Shown: positions 1 to 10,870 of the stretch, one piece after another
How the letters are laid out: each line of letters begins with the position of its first letter
How positions within the stretch are numbered: the stretch's first letter is position 1
Assembly: GCF_040939455.1 (NCBI RefSeq)
Contig: NC_134116.1
Span: forward strand, 75,099,900-75,163,899
Direction of reading: 5' to 3'
Length of the DNA: 64,000 bases
Source of the DNA: Microcebus murinus
Taxonomy: Eukaryota; Chordata; Mammalia; Primates; Cheirogaleidae
The notes under the pieces: model-generated
What the model was told of the DNA's origin: nothing
Databases searched by the model: none
The model's input: only the letters and a program-made list of their open reading frames with translations
Made by a program: the position numbers and the translations under genes

Positions 1-227
1 TAGGCAAGAGGCCAAGCCCTTGTCTACTCCCCACATCCTGGTCAAGTGGGAGGATACACTTCTGTAGGCTGGGGCTGGGAGGCAGAAGATTTTGCTAGGT
101 CCATGGGAATTTAGTAGAGTCCTGATGCAGGGTCTAAGCTCCTAAGCTCTTATGGACAGGCTCTGAAAGCAAGGTAGCAAGGTCTCTGACAGTAATGACA
201 ATAATGAGTATCATACAGTGTAGTCCA

Positions 228-438
228 ACACCATAGGCTCTGCCCAAGTCCAATTCCAGCTTTGAAACTTACTAGTAACATTCTTTTAAGAAAATTAATG
301 AAGCCCTTTTTTTTTTATTAAGTTGGTTTTTTATTCACCCTCTGTCATTAGGTTAATCTGAGAATTAGATGAGAAAATGCATATAAAGCACTTTGCAAAC
401 TGCCTGGTCCTCAGTAACTGTCAGCTGTCATCACCAGT
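228..438 (+). repeat. MIR SINE, degenerate
   Basis: Old tRNA-derived MIR copy. The 'ggctctgcccaagtc...aacttactagtaaca' portion and the downstream 'gagaattagatgagaaaatg...aaagcactttgcaaactgcctgg' portion follow the MIR core and 3' half in order. A T-rich interruption lies between them around 285-335. It is a non-coding fossil. The call is by remembered consensus, not by alignment. Confidence 0.7.
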
Positions 439-2365
439 GTGAGCACCAGGACCAGAAGAAGCAGCTCTCTTTCATCAGCTGTCACTTCTTCAAGGTCCCC
501 AACTGTCCTATGTGACCCCAAATGGCACCACATTTTACGAGGTCTGGTCCCATGCAAGCCCCATGGAAATACCCTCAAACCATCCCTGACTCCACCAGAT
601 CAATAACTGAAGTGGCTGATTTCTGCAAGGAGCAGGTATTGACACTGGCAGTCCCCCTACCTTCACAAGTTTCTACTGCTCCAAGAGGAGCAGTGCCGGA
701 CTGATGGATGGTCTTAGAATCTCAGTACTCCAGGGTTAGGCACAGTGCCTCCAAATTTACTTTGTTTGACACTGACCACAACTGAATCATTGTAGAGGGA
801 GAAACTCTTTATCCACCACCCCCGCTCCCAGCTACCAGGCATTCCAGATCAGCCTCCATATTTCTTCTGGAGTCCATTCTAATATATGGCAAGAAAAAAT
901 CATCCTTCTTATTTCTGTTCAGGAAAAGGGGAAACATACCAGTGCAGATGAACTGGTAAAATGAGACTCATAGTCTGGGGACACAGGAGGTCCGAATGAC
1001 TGCCACCCTTCCCCTCTGTCCGAGAGACCTGTGGCATTCTGCGACCGTGAGCAAGTCCACCAGTGCTTCCAAGCCTGGTTGAGTGCCACCACTCTATTAT
1101 GCCTTCCTTCTCTGTCTCCCTGTGGGTAACAGAGCTACTCTAAGAGAGACAGAGCTGGTTAACAAAGAAAGCAAAGGCCACGGGTGCTAACACAGCCTCT
1201 CTGAAAATTATAGAAGTAACCGCAGAAGATCAAAGCCAGTAATCACCCAGCCCAGGACTTTTGAACTCCTGGCACATAAATGACTTAAAGCTTCCTTTTG
1301 ATTTGGAAAATTCTCTTTAATATTTGCCAAGTCACATTCACAAAAGAGAGAACATAGTCAAATATTGATGGAGGTTAGTTACTTAAAAGACCAAAGGCTA
1401 ACATGATATATCAAGAGACCTTTGAGTAATTAAAAGCAACTTTTTACCATTCCTCTTTTATATCAATTAGACTCAGTGTAATAAATCCCTTTTCCCTCTC
1501 TGAAGTACTTAAAAGCTTGAGCCATCATCCATGAACACTCTAACTCTAGTTCATCATTGTCTGAATCTTTCAGTAGTTAATACCTTGGGGAAAATATTTA
1601 AACTGGAGCATTTTAATTATATGCTTAGTATGGAAGTTGTTATAAGATAAGAGCATCTGATTTGAACTCAATTTAAATTTTGAAGTTATTAATATGGTGT
1701 AAGAAATTATAGAAATGATCAAGGGCTTCTATATTAGCTTTTACTAATAGAGCAATAGGAAAGTTTCGGTGCTCTATTTCTGTAGCTTGGATTTTTCATT
1801 CTAAAACAGTCTACTTTTTGTGTGAGAGCTCTAATTAGTTATTTTGAGGTATCTGAAAGACTCGTGGATTATTACATGTCAAACACTGCTTTAGTGAACC
1901 ACATTTTGAAAGTAAATCAAGTGCAAATCCAGAGAAACCAAGTCAAATGTTGAAGAGTGGATCACTACACCTGAGCCTCAAACCCTTTCTCAGATATACA
2001 TAAACACTTCAGGGACTCTTAGAAGGAGTGAGATTGTACTAGCTAGCAGGAATTTCTTACACTCTTAAGAAGAATCCTTTCTACTTAGTAGCTTCTAGGG
2101 AATATGAAACCTTTAAAGGGGAAGAAATTAAACAACCACGTAGGCACTTGAACAGCATATTGGCTTTAAGGAGACGTGTCAACGTGTAAATCAAAATAAT
2201 ATTCATTCCTTGAACTCTAAGCAAGTTTCTCTCCCCTCCTGGGAGCTAGAAAACCCCCTCTCTTCCTTCAGGGTCTAGAAGGGTGATTATCTTCCCTTTC
2301 CCCACCCTCTTTCAATATACGGGTTTTATTTCTCAACACAACTGCAGGACTCTTTCCCTTTAGCC
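439..2365. other. Unique sequence, no gene seen
   Basis: Mostly AT-rich single-copy-looking sequence. A 60-codon open frame at 522-704 has no recognisable motif and is within chance expectation. I see no exon set, RNA gene or repeat I can name. Confidence 0.5.
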
Positions 2366-2592
2366 CAGTTTTTCAAAAGTGGCATCATCCAGAGCTTGGA
2401 CCACATAATTCTTTGCTGGGGCCCGGGGAGCTGTCCTGTGCACTGTGGGAAGTTTTAGCCCCATCTCTGGCTAGATAACTGGTAGCATTGCCCTTCTCTC
2501 CCCATGCCCAAGTTGTGACAATCAGAACATGTCTCCAGACGTTGACAGATGTCTTCAAATGGGGAAAACCTGGCCCTAGCTGAGAACCACTG
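2366..2592 (-). mobile_element. MER20 DNA transposon (hAT-Charlie), non-autonomous
   Basis: Reverse-orientation MER20. It contains the diagnostic segments 'ctgtcctgtgcactgtggga', 'gttgtgacaatcagaacatg' and 'tctccagacgttgacagatg', and it ends at 'gagaaccactg', the reversed terminal repeat. It is near full length and has no coding capacity. A forward copy lies at 48486-48681. Confidence 0.85.
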
Positions 2593-4640
2593 CTCTAGCT
2601 GAAAGAAGAACTGAAAGATTTAGTCAAAATACAGTCCCTACTTGTCTTAGTGTAGAATGAGACTGATCACATAAAAAATAAATAAATAAATAAACAAACC
2701 CTGCTGCATAAGCTTTCTATCTAAAAATTCTCACTTATTTTCTTGGTTAATTCTGTAAATAAACTGAGACTGTATAAATATGCATTTCCAATATTCAACG
2801 CCGTTTTAATGACTGTTCAGTAATGAAGCCTCCCTTGCTTTCTGTAATTACTCCTCTGATCAGTTCCAATTAGAAAATGGGAAGCTAGACTAAAATTCCC
2901 CATGTCTGACAGCCTCAGTCCCAAACCTTAATCCCGGGAGTGGTACTAAAGTCCAAATAAAAAATATCGCCATAACATCAATAGCAACTGATTTCCACTG
3001 AAACTGTGCGGGGGACCCAACAGAAAACAGACCGGTGCTGCTCTTCGAGCTGTTTAAATCATGACGATTTAGTGGAGAATGTTTTTCACTGAACGAATCC
3101 TTGGGTTCTATAGAGAAACAGACAGTTTTTAAGGCACCAAACTTACTGAACTCATAAATCAAAACAGCGCGAGTTCTCCTTTGCTCTGCTCCGGCTGTGC
3201 CTTCCTGGCTGTGGCTCTGAGGTAAGGGGACTGTGGTCACCCTGCCCTGGGGTCACTGCCGCCGCAGCACGGAGGACACGGCAACTCTGGGACAGTCATT
3301 AATGTGTCCTCACCTTCGTCCACATTTGTAACATCAGAAGAGCAAGCACTGTCGGGAATCAAAACATCCCGTGTGGGGTATGTGATACGTGGCAGACACT
3401 GAAGAAATCTGAGGCTCCCCTCTCCTGGGCTCTGAAAGTGTATGAACAGAACACTTTCCTTTCCTTGAAAGTCTTCTCTAATACAAAATTTCTAAACTTA
3501 ACAAACCTATTTTTACTTACTTTTCTCGGTAAAGCTATGACTGGTGTCTGCTGTCCCAGCCATCAGCCGTGCAAAAATAAAATAGCAGATATTTAAAAAT
3601 CTAATCATAAAATCACTCAAGCAAACAGTGTGAAAACTGTATTTGCAAATTAACACAAACAGCCTAATAAATAAACTTTACAATCCTTTTAAAGCTTCCA
3701 AATTTTGTGCGATCTAAGAAAAGGCTAAGAAGTGTATCCTTTTCCTTGGGGAAATTTCCCAAGGAAGATGCCGGCAGCCTCAACAGGAAGCCTAAAGCGA
3801 ACACACGTGTGTCTCTTGGCTTCTGAATTTTATGACTCTGGGACCAAGCTGGACCCCTGGTGAACTTTGATCCTTCTGCGTACTCTTCTCCCTCGTCAGC
3901 TGCTCTTTTCTCGAGGTCCTCCAACAAAGGCAATGGCTTGTGCTGGCTAATTATGAGGGCGCCAACCAGGTCACCCCCCTTTTCTGCAGGGCAGGGCGCC
4001 CCGCCATCTGCATGTTCAGCATGATGGTGGACAGTCATGCCTTGTCTCTGCTTTCAGCCCCCAACCTGAGCAGTGGTCAGCTAATAGTTCCTCTCTCACC
4101 TCTGGTTTTTGTTGTTGTTAAAAAAAAAAAATCCATACAATTGAAGAATGTTTGTAAAAGAGAAATAAGTATAAAATATCTATTATTCATAGAGCTTAAA
4201 ACTTATAAACTATGGGTTATAAACTGAAGCATTTTAATCAAGAGCAGAACCTGGATTCTTCATTAGTCTGAACACATGCCTGAAGGGCACAGGTTCTGAG
4301 AAGGCTTCGCCTTGACTAAGTGGCAGTCGCTTTGGGCCAGGTAGGTTTGGGGGGTAATAACCGGAACCTTCTCTGTTTCCCACCCTGAACAGTCAGACCT
4401 GAAGGGTATGTGCACAGGAAGGAAAGAATGGGCCAGTCTGCAGCCCTCAGGCTTTAGCAGAAGAGGAATAAATTGTTTCCTAAAATATTTATGAAATTCA
4501 GCATCTGCTAAGATCTTCTTCCCTAAGGACATTCCTAGTGAAAGTTAGGCAATAGATAGGAACAAAAATCTGGGCTTCTCCAAGAGGGAAATGTTTATTT
4601 TAAATAATGGCAAATTCTGAACACACATGCAGTCAAGGCA
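2593..4640. other. Unique sequence with a (TAAA)n tract
   Basis: A short (TAAA)n run lies at 2672-2698. The stretch 3180-3300 is richer in CpG than its surroundings and contains a consensus-like donor 'ctgag|gtaagg' near 3220 on the + strand. Two open frames on the - strand (2890-3240, 116 codons; 3664-4038, 124 codons) show no domain I recognise. No gene is called. Confidence 0.4.
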
Positions 4641-4644
4641 TGTA

Positions 4645-5222
4645 TGGCGGGCAGGATGCTGAGACGTCTCCTGAGAGCCGTACCCCTGGTGACCCACCCT
4701 GCGTAATCCTCTTCACTGTGCGTGTGACGGACCTGACTCCCGTGTTATTTTGTGTTCTGTGGCACAGTCGACTTTGAGAGTGGGACCTGGGAGATGATCT
4801 GGGTGGGCCTGACCTAATCGCATGAGCCCTTTAAAAGCACAGATTTTTTTTTTTCGCTGAAGGCAGAAAAGAAGTTAGAGATTCAAAGCATAAGAAGGGT
4901 TCACACACTGTTGCAGGCTGGAATGAGAGGGCACCACACAGCCAGGAATGTGGGTGGCTCTAGCTGCTGAGAGCAGTCCCCCCTGACAGCGGGCTAGCAA
5001 AGGGGCCTCAGTCCTGCAACTGCAAGGACGCCAATGCTGCCAAGATCCGAACGAGCTGGTAAGTGGATTGTGCCCCGGAGCCTGGAGAGAACTCCATTCA
5101 ATGCCTTCATTTCAGCCTTTGAGACCTTCAGCTGAGAACTCGGTTCTGCTGCATGCGAGCTAATAAATTAAGTGGCTACGTTTGTAGTAGTTGATTAGGT
5201 GGCAACAGAAACCTGCAGACTG
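4645..5222 (+). mobile_element. Old MaLR/MLT1-like LTR, degenerate
   Basis: The order of segments matches the MLT1/MaLR style of solo LTR: 'gagtgggacctggga', 'gggtgggcctgacctaatc', 'gcatgagccctttaaaagc', 'cctcagtcctgcaactgcaa', then an 'aataaattaagtggctac' polyadenylation-type end and 'ggcaacagaaacctgc'. No internal retroviral sequence adjoins it. The exact subfamily is not determined, and another LTR or DNA-transposon family with a similar 3' end is possible. Confidence 0.5.
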
Positions 5223-5474
5223 CTAGTACATCCATCAACCAGTAGACATTACCTGTGCTGGTCCAGCCTAGCGCTGAGTGCAGGTGGCCTCAGGAGAGGG
5301 TACCTGGGCAGAGAGGGGGGTGAGGAGAGAGTGTGACCCCCTAAGCCCACAGGGCCCCAGCCCATGGGTTTCTGAGGCTGCCCTGACCACTGGAGCCTCC
5401 TACCCTGGTGGAGAGCACACGGCTCTACCACATATATGCTAGATGGTCTCAAAAGTTTCAGAATCTTTTTGAAT

Positions 5475-5575
5475 CTAAGTTTCCTTCCCCTCTGGTGAAA
5501 ATGAAAAGAAATAACCTAGATAAAACATCTAGCAGAGTTCCTGACATGTAGTAGCTATTCTGTGAATGTTATTGT
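5475..5575 (+). repeat. MIR/L2 3'-tail fragment
   Basis: The stretch 'gagttcctgacatgtagtag' followed by 'ctattctgtgaatgttattg' resembles the shared MIR/L2-type 3' segment (gtgcctggcacatagtagg...aatgtt). Short and diverged. Confidence 0.4.
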
Positions 5576-5589
5576 CCTTCTGCCAGCCT

Positions 5590-5985
5590 CTTTGCCAACC
5601 TCCTCTTTCTAAAATACAAAAGGAATCATTCCCAGTTGACAGCCTTGCAATGATTCCCCATCTCGTACAAAATAAAACCCCACGCTCCTTAGAAGATCAG
5701 AGACGGGCATTCCCTCCTTCGCCGCCTGTTTATCATGCTGCGAATATGCCACGCTGCTTGTCCCCTGCGTTGCCTTAGAGATGTGACTCACTCCCTCAGG
5801 AACGCCTTTCCCATTCTGCTCCTGCCAGGCGAGCTCTGCTTCGCTCTGCAAAACCCAGCCCAGGTATCACGGCCACAGGAATCTGCTCTGGGCAAGCTGC
5901 AGGCAGTGGCGACGACATCGTGCTCTGCTGTACCCAAGTGCTCTGCACACACAGGACACGGCATTTGCACTTGTCACTTGGTAGC
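5590..5985 (+). repeat. L2 LINE 3' portion
   Basis: Degenerate L2. 'gcaatgattccccatctcgt' and 'aaataaaaccccacgctcct' match the 'ccattgctccccatctcctacagaataaagtccaaactcctta' region. 'cgcctttcccattctgctcc', 'gcaaaacccagcccaggta' and 'agtgctctgcacacacagg' follow in the correct order. The open frames across it are fossils of this repeat or chance. Confidence 0.6.
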
Positions 5986-5989
5986 ATTA

Positions 5990-6330
5990 AGGAGCCTGGA
6001 CTCCATCATGGAGCCAAGACAAAGCCACTGAATGGTTTCCAAAAAAGGGCTGACACGGTCATGTGTACATTTTGGAAAGATCGCCGAGGCTCTGTGGTGG
6101 GAAAATGGGTTAGAGTAGGGCAAGACTGGAGGCAAGGAAAGAACGAGAACCTGGTTCAGTGGGTAGATGAGACAAAGGACGGGTCCCGAGCAAACCAGGG
6201 GCCTAGGGCAGGGAGATGCCGCTGGGAGGTAGCTATAGTAGAGTACGTGGGCTATGTCCACTGCTCTGCACCAGCACAGGCCAGTCCAGAAGAAGGCGAC
6301 CTCAGACGGGAACTGTTTGGAAGTGGGTGA
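5990..6330 (-). repeat. L2 LINE, inverted relative to the preceding copy
   Basis: 'aagccactgaatggtttcc...gggctgacacggtcatgtg...ttttggaaagatcgcc' is the reverse complement of the L2 segment 'gatctttttaaaacgcaaatctgatcatgtcactcccctgcttaaaacccttcaatggctt'. It abuts the forward L2 at about 5985, so the two halves form an inverted pair. Confidence 0.55.
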
Positions 6331-7185
6331 GAGGAGCTGATATTACTGTTGACAAGCCGTGGCTGGGCTGGCAATGCTTGCTTGGGTAAGTCTTTAACGG
6401 GCTGAGGTATGCTAACGAGCCCTGAATTTGGAGCAGCTCCAAGTGGTGGTAAAGTCCTGGAGGAGGTATGAGGAAAGTTCATTTCCAAGCAGATAAAGCT
6501 GCTTTAGGATCAATTAAGAGCAAATGACAGCAATGATAAGCAACTCAATAGTCCCTCGGTAGCAGAGATGCTGTTTGTTTCTGCACAGTGTCAAACATTT
6601 GGAAACACTGGAATTAAGGGTTCTGCTTCTTTTCTTCTCTGTTTTTAGCCAAAGAAATACTAGTCTTTCCTGTTCACAGTTATTCTCAGAACCATAGACA
6701 TGTGAAGAGCCTACAGGGATTTAGGACATGACAATACAATGAGGACAGTGAGAGGCATTGCCCTCATCCCTCTGCTGGGGCTCAGCCCATGCCCCTCCCT
6801 GTGGCCCCTCCTGCCCTGAGCTGACATCGAGGCCCACTCCAGTGCCCCAGTCCTGACCACTGTGCCTCCCGGATAAGGAAGCCCAGGACAAGGTGTCCCT
6901 GTGGGACCACCAGATCCCTGCTCCCTAAGTCCCCGTGTGTGGACACGGACACAAGTCATGCTGGGCACTGGCTCCCCTCGGTTCACTGCCCCGACCACCA
7001 TTTGGATAAGCTCTGTACCACCGCTTCACAGCTGGAATCCCTATCAGGCACTTTGCATTTCTGATTTATTGCCTTCATATTATGCCGATACTACAGTTCC
7101 CTTTTAGGATGAGGTGGTCCCTGTCGTAGTCCTGCTGCCCGGGCCTGGAGGAAACAGGAATTAACACTGACCATGGCCTGATGCC
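6331..7185. other. Unique sequence, no gene seen
   Basis: Single-copy-looking sequence of moderate GC. Open frames on both strands (for example 6711-7001, - strand) have no recognisable motif, and they overlap each other in several frames, which argues against coding. Confidence 0.4.
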
Positions 7186-7365
7186 TGTCAAATACTTTTA
7201 TTAGGCACCTACAGAGATGAACTCGTTTAATCTGTGAAATCTTCTGCACATTTTATAAAAGCAGAAATTAAGCCTGAATCATTTGAACCCGGCCAGATCA
7301 TAAAGGCAGCAAGTGTAGAGTCAGGCTTCAAATTCAAGTCTGCCTGACTCCAAAACTGGAGAGAT
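7186..7365 (-). repeat. MIR SINE, reversed
   Basis: The order is that of a reversed MIR: 'ttaggcacctacagagatga', 'ctcgtttaatctgtgaaat', 'acattttataaaagcagaa', 'gtagagtcaggcttcaaatt' and 'gtctgcctgactccaaaac'. Near full length. Confidence 0.75.
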
Positions 7366-8159
7366 TTCAACAATTCAATGCAGCCTTCCCCAGAAACTGA
7401 AGGCTGCTCCTGAACCCTGAATGCCCAGTGGTGGGGCCAGTCAGCTCTAGATACACCTTCTGGATATCACTGTCCTCCCACCCGGAGCTCCATGACCCTC
7501 CAGACTCCCCAACCTCGACACACACACACGCACAAACACACACACCCCTAAGGGACAGCCCGGCTCCACAGACAGGAGCCGTAAGGCTGCAAACCACATA
7601 TCTGTGCTCTCCTACCGTCTTCCATTCAACATGCAAGATTAAAGTGCATTTGAATTCCAGTGGGTAAATCCTAGGACTTTAAAATTTGGTCCTTAGAGAT
7701 GTTTTTAATTTGGTATGTTAGTTATAGTGTCAATTAGTCTTTATTTTCCAGACGAATGTAAAACCACCATGGAACAATGCCACTAATGAGCCAAAGGGAA
7801 TTTAGAACCGATATTTCATATGGGTGAGTCCTTTAGTTTTCCATGTAAATAGTCAAAATTTCCGTGTGAGGATGACAGAATGACAGATGGGCCAGAGGGG
7901 CCCGCAAGCAATCCCAACAGAAACTCATCTAACAGGGGAGGAAATCCTCACTTAATCTTGTCTGAAATGGAAAAGCCCCATGATTAATCTCAAAAACAAG
8001 GCCAAGGCTTATCAAGTCTCCTTTCTTACCACAGCCCTGTCTGTACCCTTTTGTCTCTGCCCTGCTCAGCTCCATTGGCCAGTTCTGCTTCCATCTGCCG
8101 CCAGCCAAGTGTGGTGCCGTTACAGGGGCTGCATTCAGAAAATACTCACCCAGGAGCTG
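7366..8159. other. Unique sequence with a short CA-rich tract
   Basis: An imperfect (CA)n tract lies near 7518-7548. The rest is single-copy-looking. Open frames at 7367-7636 (-) and 7428-7667 (+) overlap the CA tract and read low-complexity residues from it, so they are not called as genes. Confidence 0.4.
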
Positions 8160-8610
8160 CCATGTTTCCCCGAAAATAAGACAGGGTCTTATATTTATTT
8201 TTCCTCAAGAAGACATACTAGGGCTTATTTTCAGGGGATGTGTTATTTTTTTTTAAAGTACCGTACAACAATCTACATTTATTCAAATATGGTTAACTCA
8301 TCTTCTTCTGGAACATCATCATAACTCTCCAAACCCTGCATTCCATCTTGAATTTCTTGCGACTCTATTTCCTTTAGAACCATTGGCCCCAATCTCTCAT
8401 GTCGAGCAACAGAGCTCCCATGGGTCAGATGAGAAGGGCTGCTCGTCTTCTTTACCCCTCCATGACGAAATGCATGGGTTGTGCAGATGTGCTGCGTAGC
8501 CACGCCCATCACTAGGTCTTATTTTCGGGGTGGGGCTTATATTGCACAAATGCTTAGAAATCCTGCTAGGGCTTATTTTACGGGTAGGTCTTATTTTTAG
8601 GGAAACATAG
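8160..8610. mobile_element. TIR DNA transposon, ~451 bp, Tc1/mariner-like
   Basis: The ends form 23-nt terminal inverted repeats (8160-8182 and 8588-8610), which match at 20 of 23 positions and begin c[c/t]atgtttccc. Inside each end the motif 'g(g)tcttatttt' or 'gggcttatttt' recurs several times (8185-8250 and 8516-8600), as expected of subterminal transposase-binding repeats. The right flank is 'ta' and the left flank is 'tg', which is compatible with a decayed TA target duplication; this favours Tc1/mariner, but hAT or piggyBac are not excluded. The interior carries a transposase-tail-like frame on the - strand. The family name is not recognised. Confidence 0.7.
8279..8512 (-). pseudogene. 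Transposase C-terminal remnant in the TIR element
   Basis: A 77-codon open frame lies wholly inside the TIR element and ends at a stop near its left end. The C-terminal half is acidic (SYDDVPEEDELTIFE before the stop), like the acidic tails that follow the catalytic domain of many pogo/mariner-type transposases. No DDE/DDD catalytic residues, zinc finger or helix-turn-helix are present in this short piece, so it could not work as a transposase. It was probably left by internal deletion of an autonomous parent. It may instead be a fortuitous frame; it would gain support if homologous to a full-length transposase in another strepsirrhine copy. Confidence 0.4.
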
Positions 8611-9400
8611 TACTTACCGCTGATGCACATGGGCACTGTAGGGAAAATAATTTTGCTTGTAAGCTACAGGATACTCACAACTTGGCATCTTTCAGGAAAA
8701 TAATCACAGAGCACATTTAATTCAGGTAAGCAACTCAGGGAAAACCACATTTTTAAAAAGTGATGGCACCAGCACTATACCTTTGAAACTGTGGAGTGGG
8801 GGAAGAGAGCGAAAGCAAGGAAGCAGGCGCTCCGTGGCTATGTAGTTGGATTACTAGTGTGGCCAGGAGTTGCATATTTCTGGATCAAGAGTACAAAAAA
8901 ATTGGAAAACTGCAGGATGAGGCGAGGTAGAGGTAATCTGAGCTGGCAGTGTTTTCATATTTCTGTGAAGGGCTCCTCAATTTCTTGTCACAAGTGAAGA
9001 GCCACTGCTGCACACAGAGAAAGCTAAATGAATTGGAGGTTTAGGGGACAAGAGAGGAACTTACTTTTAACCCAAGATGGGATTGGAAAATGCTTTGTTG
9101 ATGGCATGTTTTCAGAATGGAAATCCCACTGCCTGTGCCAGTCACACGCAGAGAAGGCTAAGTGCTTTCGACGTGTCTGGCCCCCCCAGGGCAGCAGACG
9201 GGCCACGTGTCTTCCAAGTCAGAAACCTCAGTGTTGGTACAACTTAGTCCGGACTGTACCGAGGTTTATCGGGTCAACTGGATTGCCCAATACCAGAGCC
9301 TGCTCCCACAGAAAATATTTCTTAAATCCACCCTCCCATTCCACCCCATAGTCCGGGCCCAGGGCCAGGCTGCTCTTCACGTGTGCTTGTTTGTTCCTTC
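8611..9400. other. Unique sequence, no gene seen
   Basis: No named repeat is recognised. Overlapping + strand frames at 9028-9351 and 9162-9563 have no domain, and each runs into L2/MIR-like sequence downstream. Confidence 0.4.
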
Positions 9401-9545
9401 CCTCATTTCCTCAGTCATTCATTCACGCATCTTATTCAACAGAACCTCCTCTGTGCCTAAGGAAGACCACAGAACGCACGCCCCAGCGAAGCTGAGCATT
9501 TCGGGAGGAAGACATTACACAGATAATAACACTAAAAATTATTAT
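9401..9545 (+). repeat. MIR/L2-like degenerate fragment
   Basis: 'tcattcattcacgcatctta' and 'ctctgtgcctaaggaagacc' followed by 'cattacacagataataacac' resemble the old mammalian 'cattcattcaacaaatatttattgagcacctactatgtgccaggcac...gacagacaataaac' segment. Very diverged. Confidence 0.35.
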
Positions 9546-9569
9546 GTTCACAGTTGGCCATGATTGCAA

Positions 9570-9795
9570 CCCAGCCCCTCATCCTCTTCATTGCTCAACT
9601 TTCCTGCCTTGCTTTCTTTTCCAGAGCCCATCTCACTTTCTAAAATACTATGTCATTTTTGGGCTCAATTTGTTTATTTATTTATTTGGCCTCTTCCTGT
9701 AAGATTTTGTTCATTGATGTATCCCAAGCACCTAGAACTCTGCCTGGCTCATAGAAGACATTTGGTAAATATCTGCGGAAGAGATGAAGGAATAT
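9570..9795 (+). repeat. L2 LINE 3' end
   Basis: 'tcattgatgtatcccaagca' and 'cctagaactctgcctggctc' followed by 'atagaagacatttggtaaat' match the L2 3' terminus (ctgtatccccagcgcctagaacagtgcctggcacatagtaggcgctcaataaat). Forward orientation. Confidence 0.7.
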
Positions 9796-9814
9796 TAGAA
9801 AGCCTACAAAGAAA

Positions 9815-10600
9815 AATGCAAAAGACTTTGAGAAACAAAAATGATAGGTTCTAACCTAACCTGGGGTTAAGGAAAGACTGCTCAAAGAAGTCACACTGAC
9901 ACTGCCAGCAGAGGCTGAGGTTAGCTAGGTGGATGGGGTGGGCAGCATTCAGGAAGATGCAACGGCACATGCCCAGGCGCTGCGCTGGGAAGGAAGGATG
10001 AACTGCCTGGCGTCTGCAGGGTGGTGCGCTCGGGTTTCAGGGGGAGGGGGTATTGGGGAAAGGGATGCTGGATGACTCTAAATTTGGTAAGGAGGGCCTG
10101 GGCCAGGCAGGGCCTAGGCATGATGACAACACGTTTGGTTTCTGACCTAAGAACTGTGAGAGGCCACTACAAGGTCCTAGCAGGATAATATCATGATCTG
10201 ATGTGCATCGTTCCAAGATCATTCTGGCTGTAGTGTGAAGGCAGCAGGAGTGGTGATGGAGACAGGCCGTCCAGGCATGAGGAGACGCTGACAATAGCAG
10301 AGACAGAGGGCGGATGCAGGAGATACTCTGTAGGTGGAACTGGTGACCTCTTAGATGGGATGGAGGAGAACGTTCTTGCAGATGATTTCCGGGTGTTTGC
10401 CTTAAACCTCCTGGAGGATGGCAGTACCACTTACTAAGAATATTCTGGAGCAGGACAGACTGCAGGGGGAAAGGCAGGTCATGCATTTGGCTTTGGGCAA
10501 ACTGGGTTTCAGAGGCAGCAATGCTGAGAGACTCACGTGTTCCTCTCTCAGGGAAGCCTCCTGACCAAACCTCCCCCACTGTCTGCAACCTCCACTGTCA
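9815..10600 (-). repeat. L2 LINE, reversed, body segment
   Basis: Reverse-orientation L2. 'gcaggataatatcatgatct', 'gatcattctggctgtagtgt' and 'gtggtgatggagacaggccg' complement the L2 region that reads forward as 'ccactcttgcc...cagccagagtgatcttttt...gatcatgtcactcc'. 'ggatggcagtaccacttact' near 10415 continues the same reversed order. Frames across this stretch are repeat-derived. Confidence 0.6.
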
Positions 10601-10604
10601 CATC

Positions 10605-10715
10605 AGTGCCCAAGAGCAGGGACCACGCTGGCTTTGCTCACTGCTACCTCCCCAGCCTCTAGAGCAGTGCCCGGCACACAGCGAGGACACGATACCATTC
10701 GTCAAATAAATGAAG
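10605..10715 (+). repeat. L2 3' end inserted in reversed L2
   Basis: 'agagcagggaccacgctggc', 'ctctagagcagtgcccggca' and 'cgtcaaataaatgaa' form a clean forward L2 terminus. It lies between two segments of the reversed L2 (9815-10600 and 10720-10870), so it appears inserted into the older copy. Confidence 0.65.
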
Positions 10716-10719
10716 GTGC

Positions 10720-10870
10720 TCAGGAGAGACAGTGGGCTGTGAGGGAAAACTGGGAGCGAGTAGCAGGTAGAGATGGTATATAAAGCCACTGGGGGGGGGG
10801 TGATTTGTTGGAGGGAGAAGAGAAAGGGACCAGAAAGAATGAAGCCCTTGGAAAAAAGACAAAAAGACCA
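10720..10870 (-). repeat. L2 LINE, reversed, continuation
   Basis: 'agatggtatataaagccact' and 'gagggagaagagaaagggac' followed by 'gaatgaagccc' continue the reversed L2 order ('agatggtatttaaagccatgag...gaagagaagaggtcc...gagccctgg'). A run of ten G lies at 10791-10800. Confidence 0.5.

Noticed and set aside
2890..4038. Two - strand open frames of 116 and 124 codons in unique sequence
   Set aside because: No signal peptide, domain or family recognised and no supporting splice structure; several frames of this size are expected by chance in 64 kb on two strands.
7367..7667. Cys/Val- and Thr/His-repeat frames on opposite strands
   Set aside because: Produced by the CA-rich tract at about 7518-7548.
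10037..10588. 183-codon - strand frame, the longest in the window
   Set aside because: It reads through L2 (reversed body). The residues are Pro/Ser/His/Leu-rich as expected from the L2 3' region, which is non-coding.
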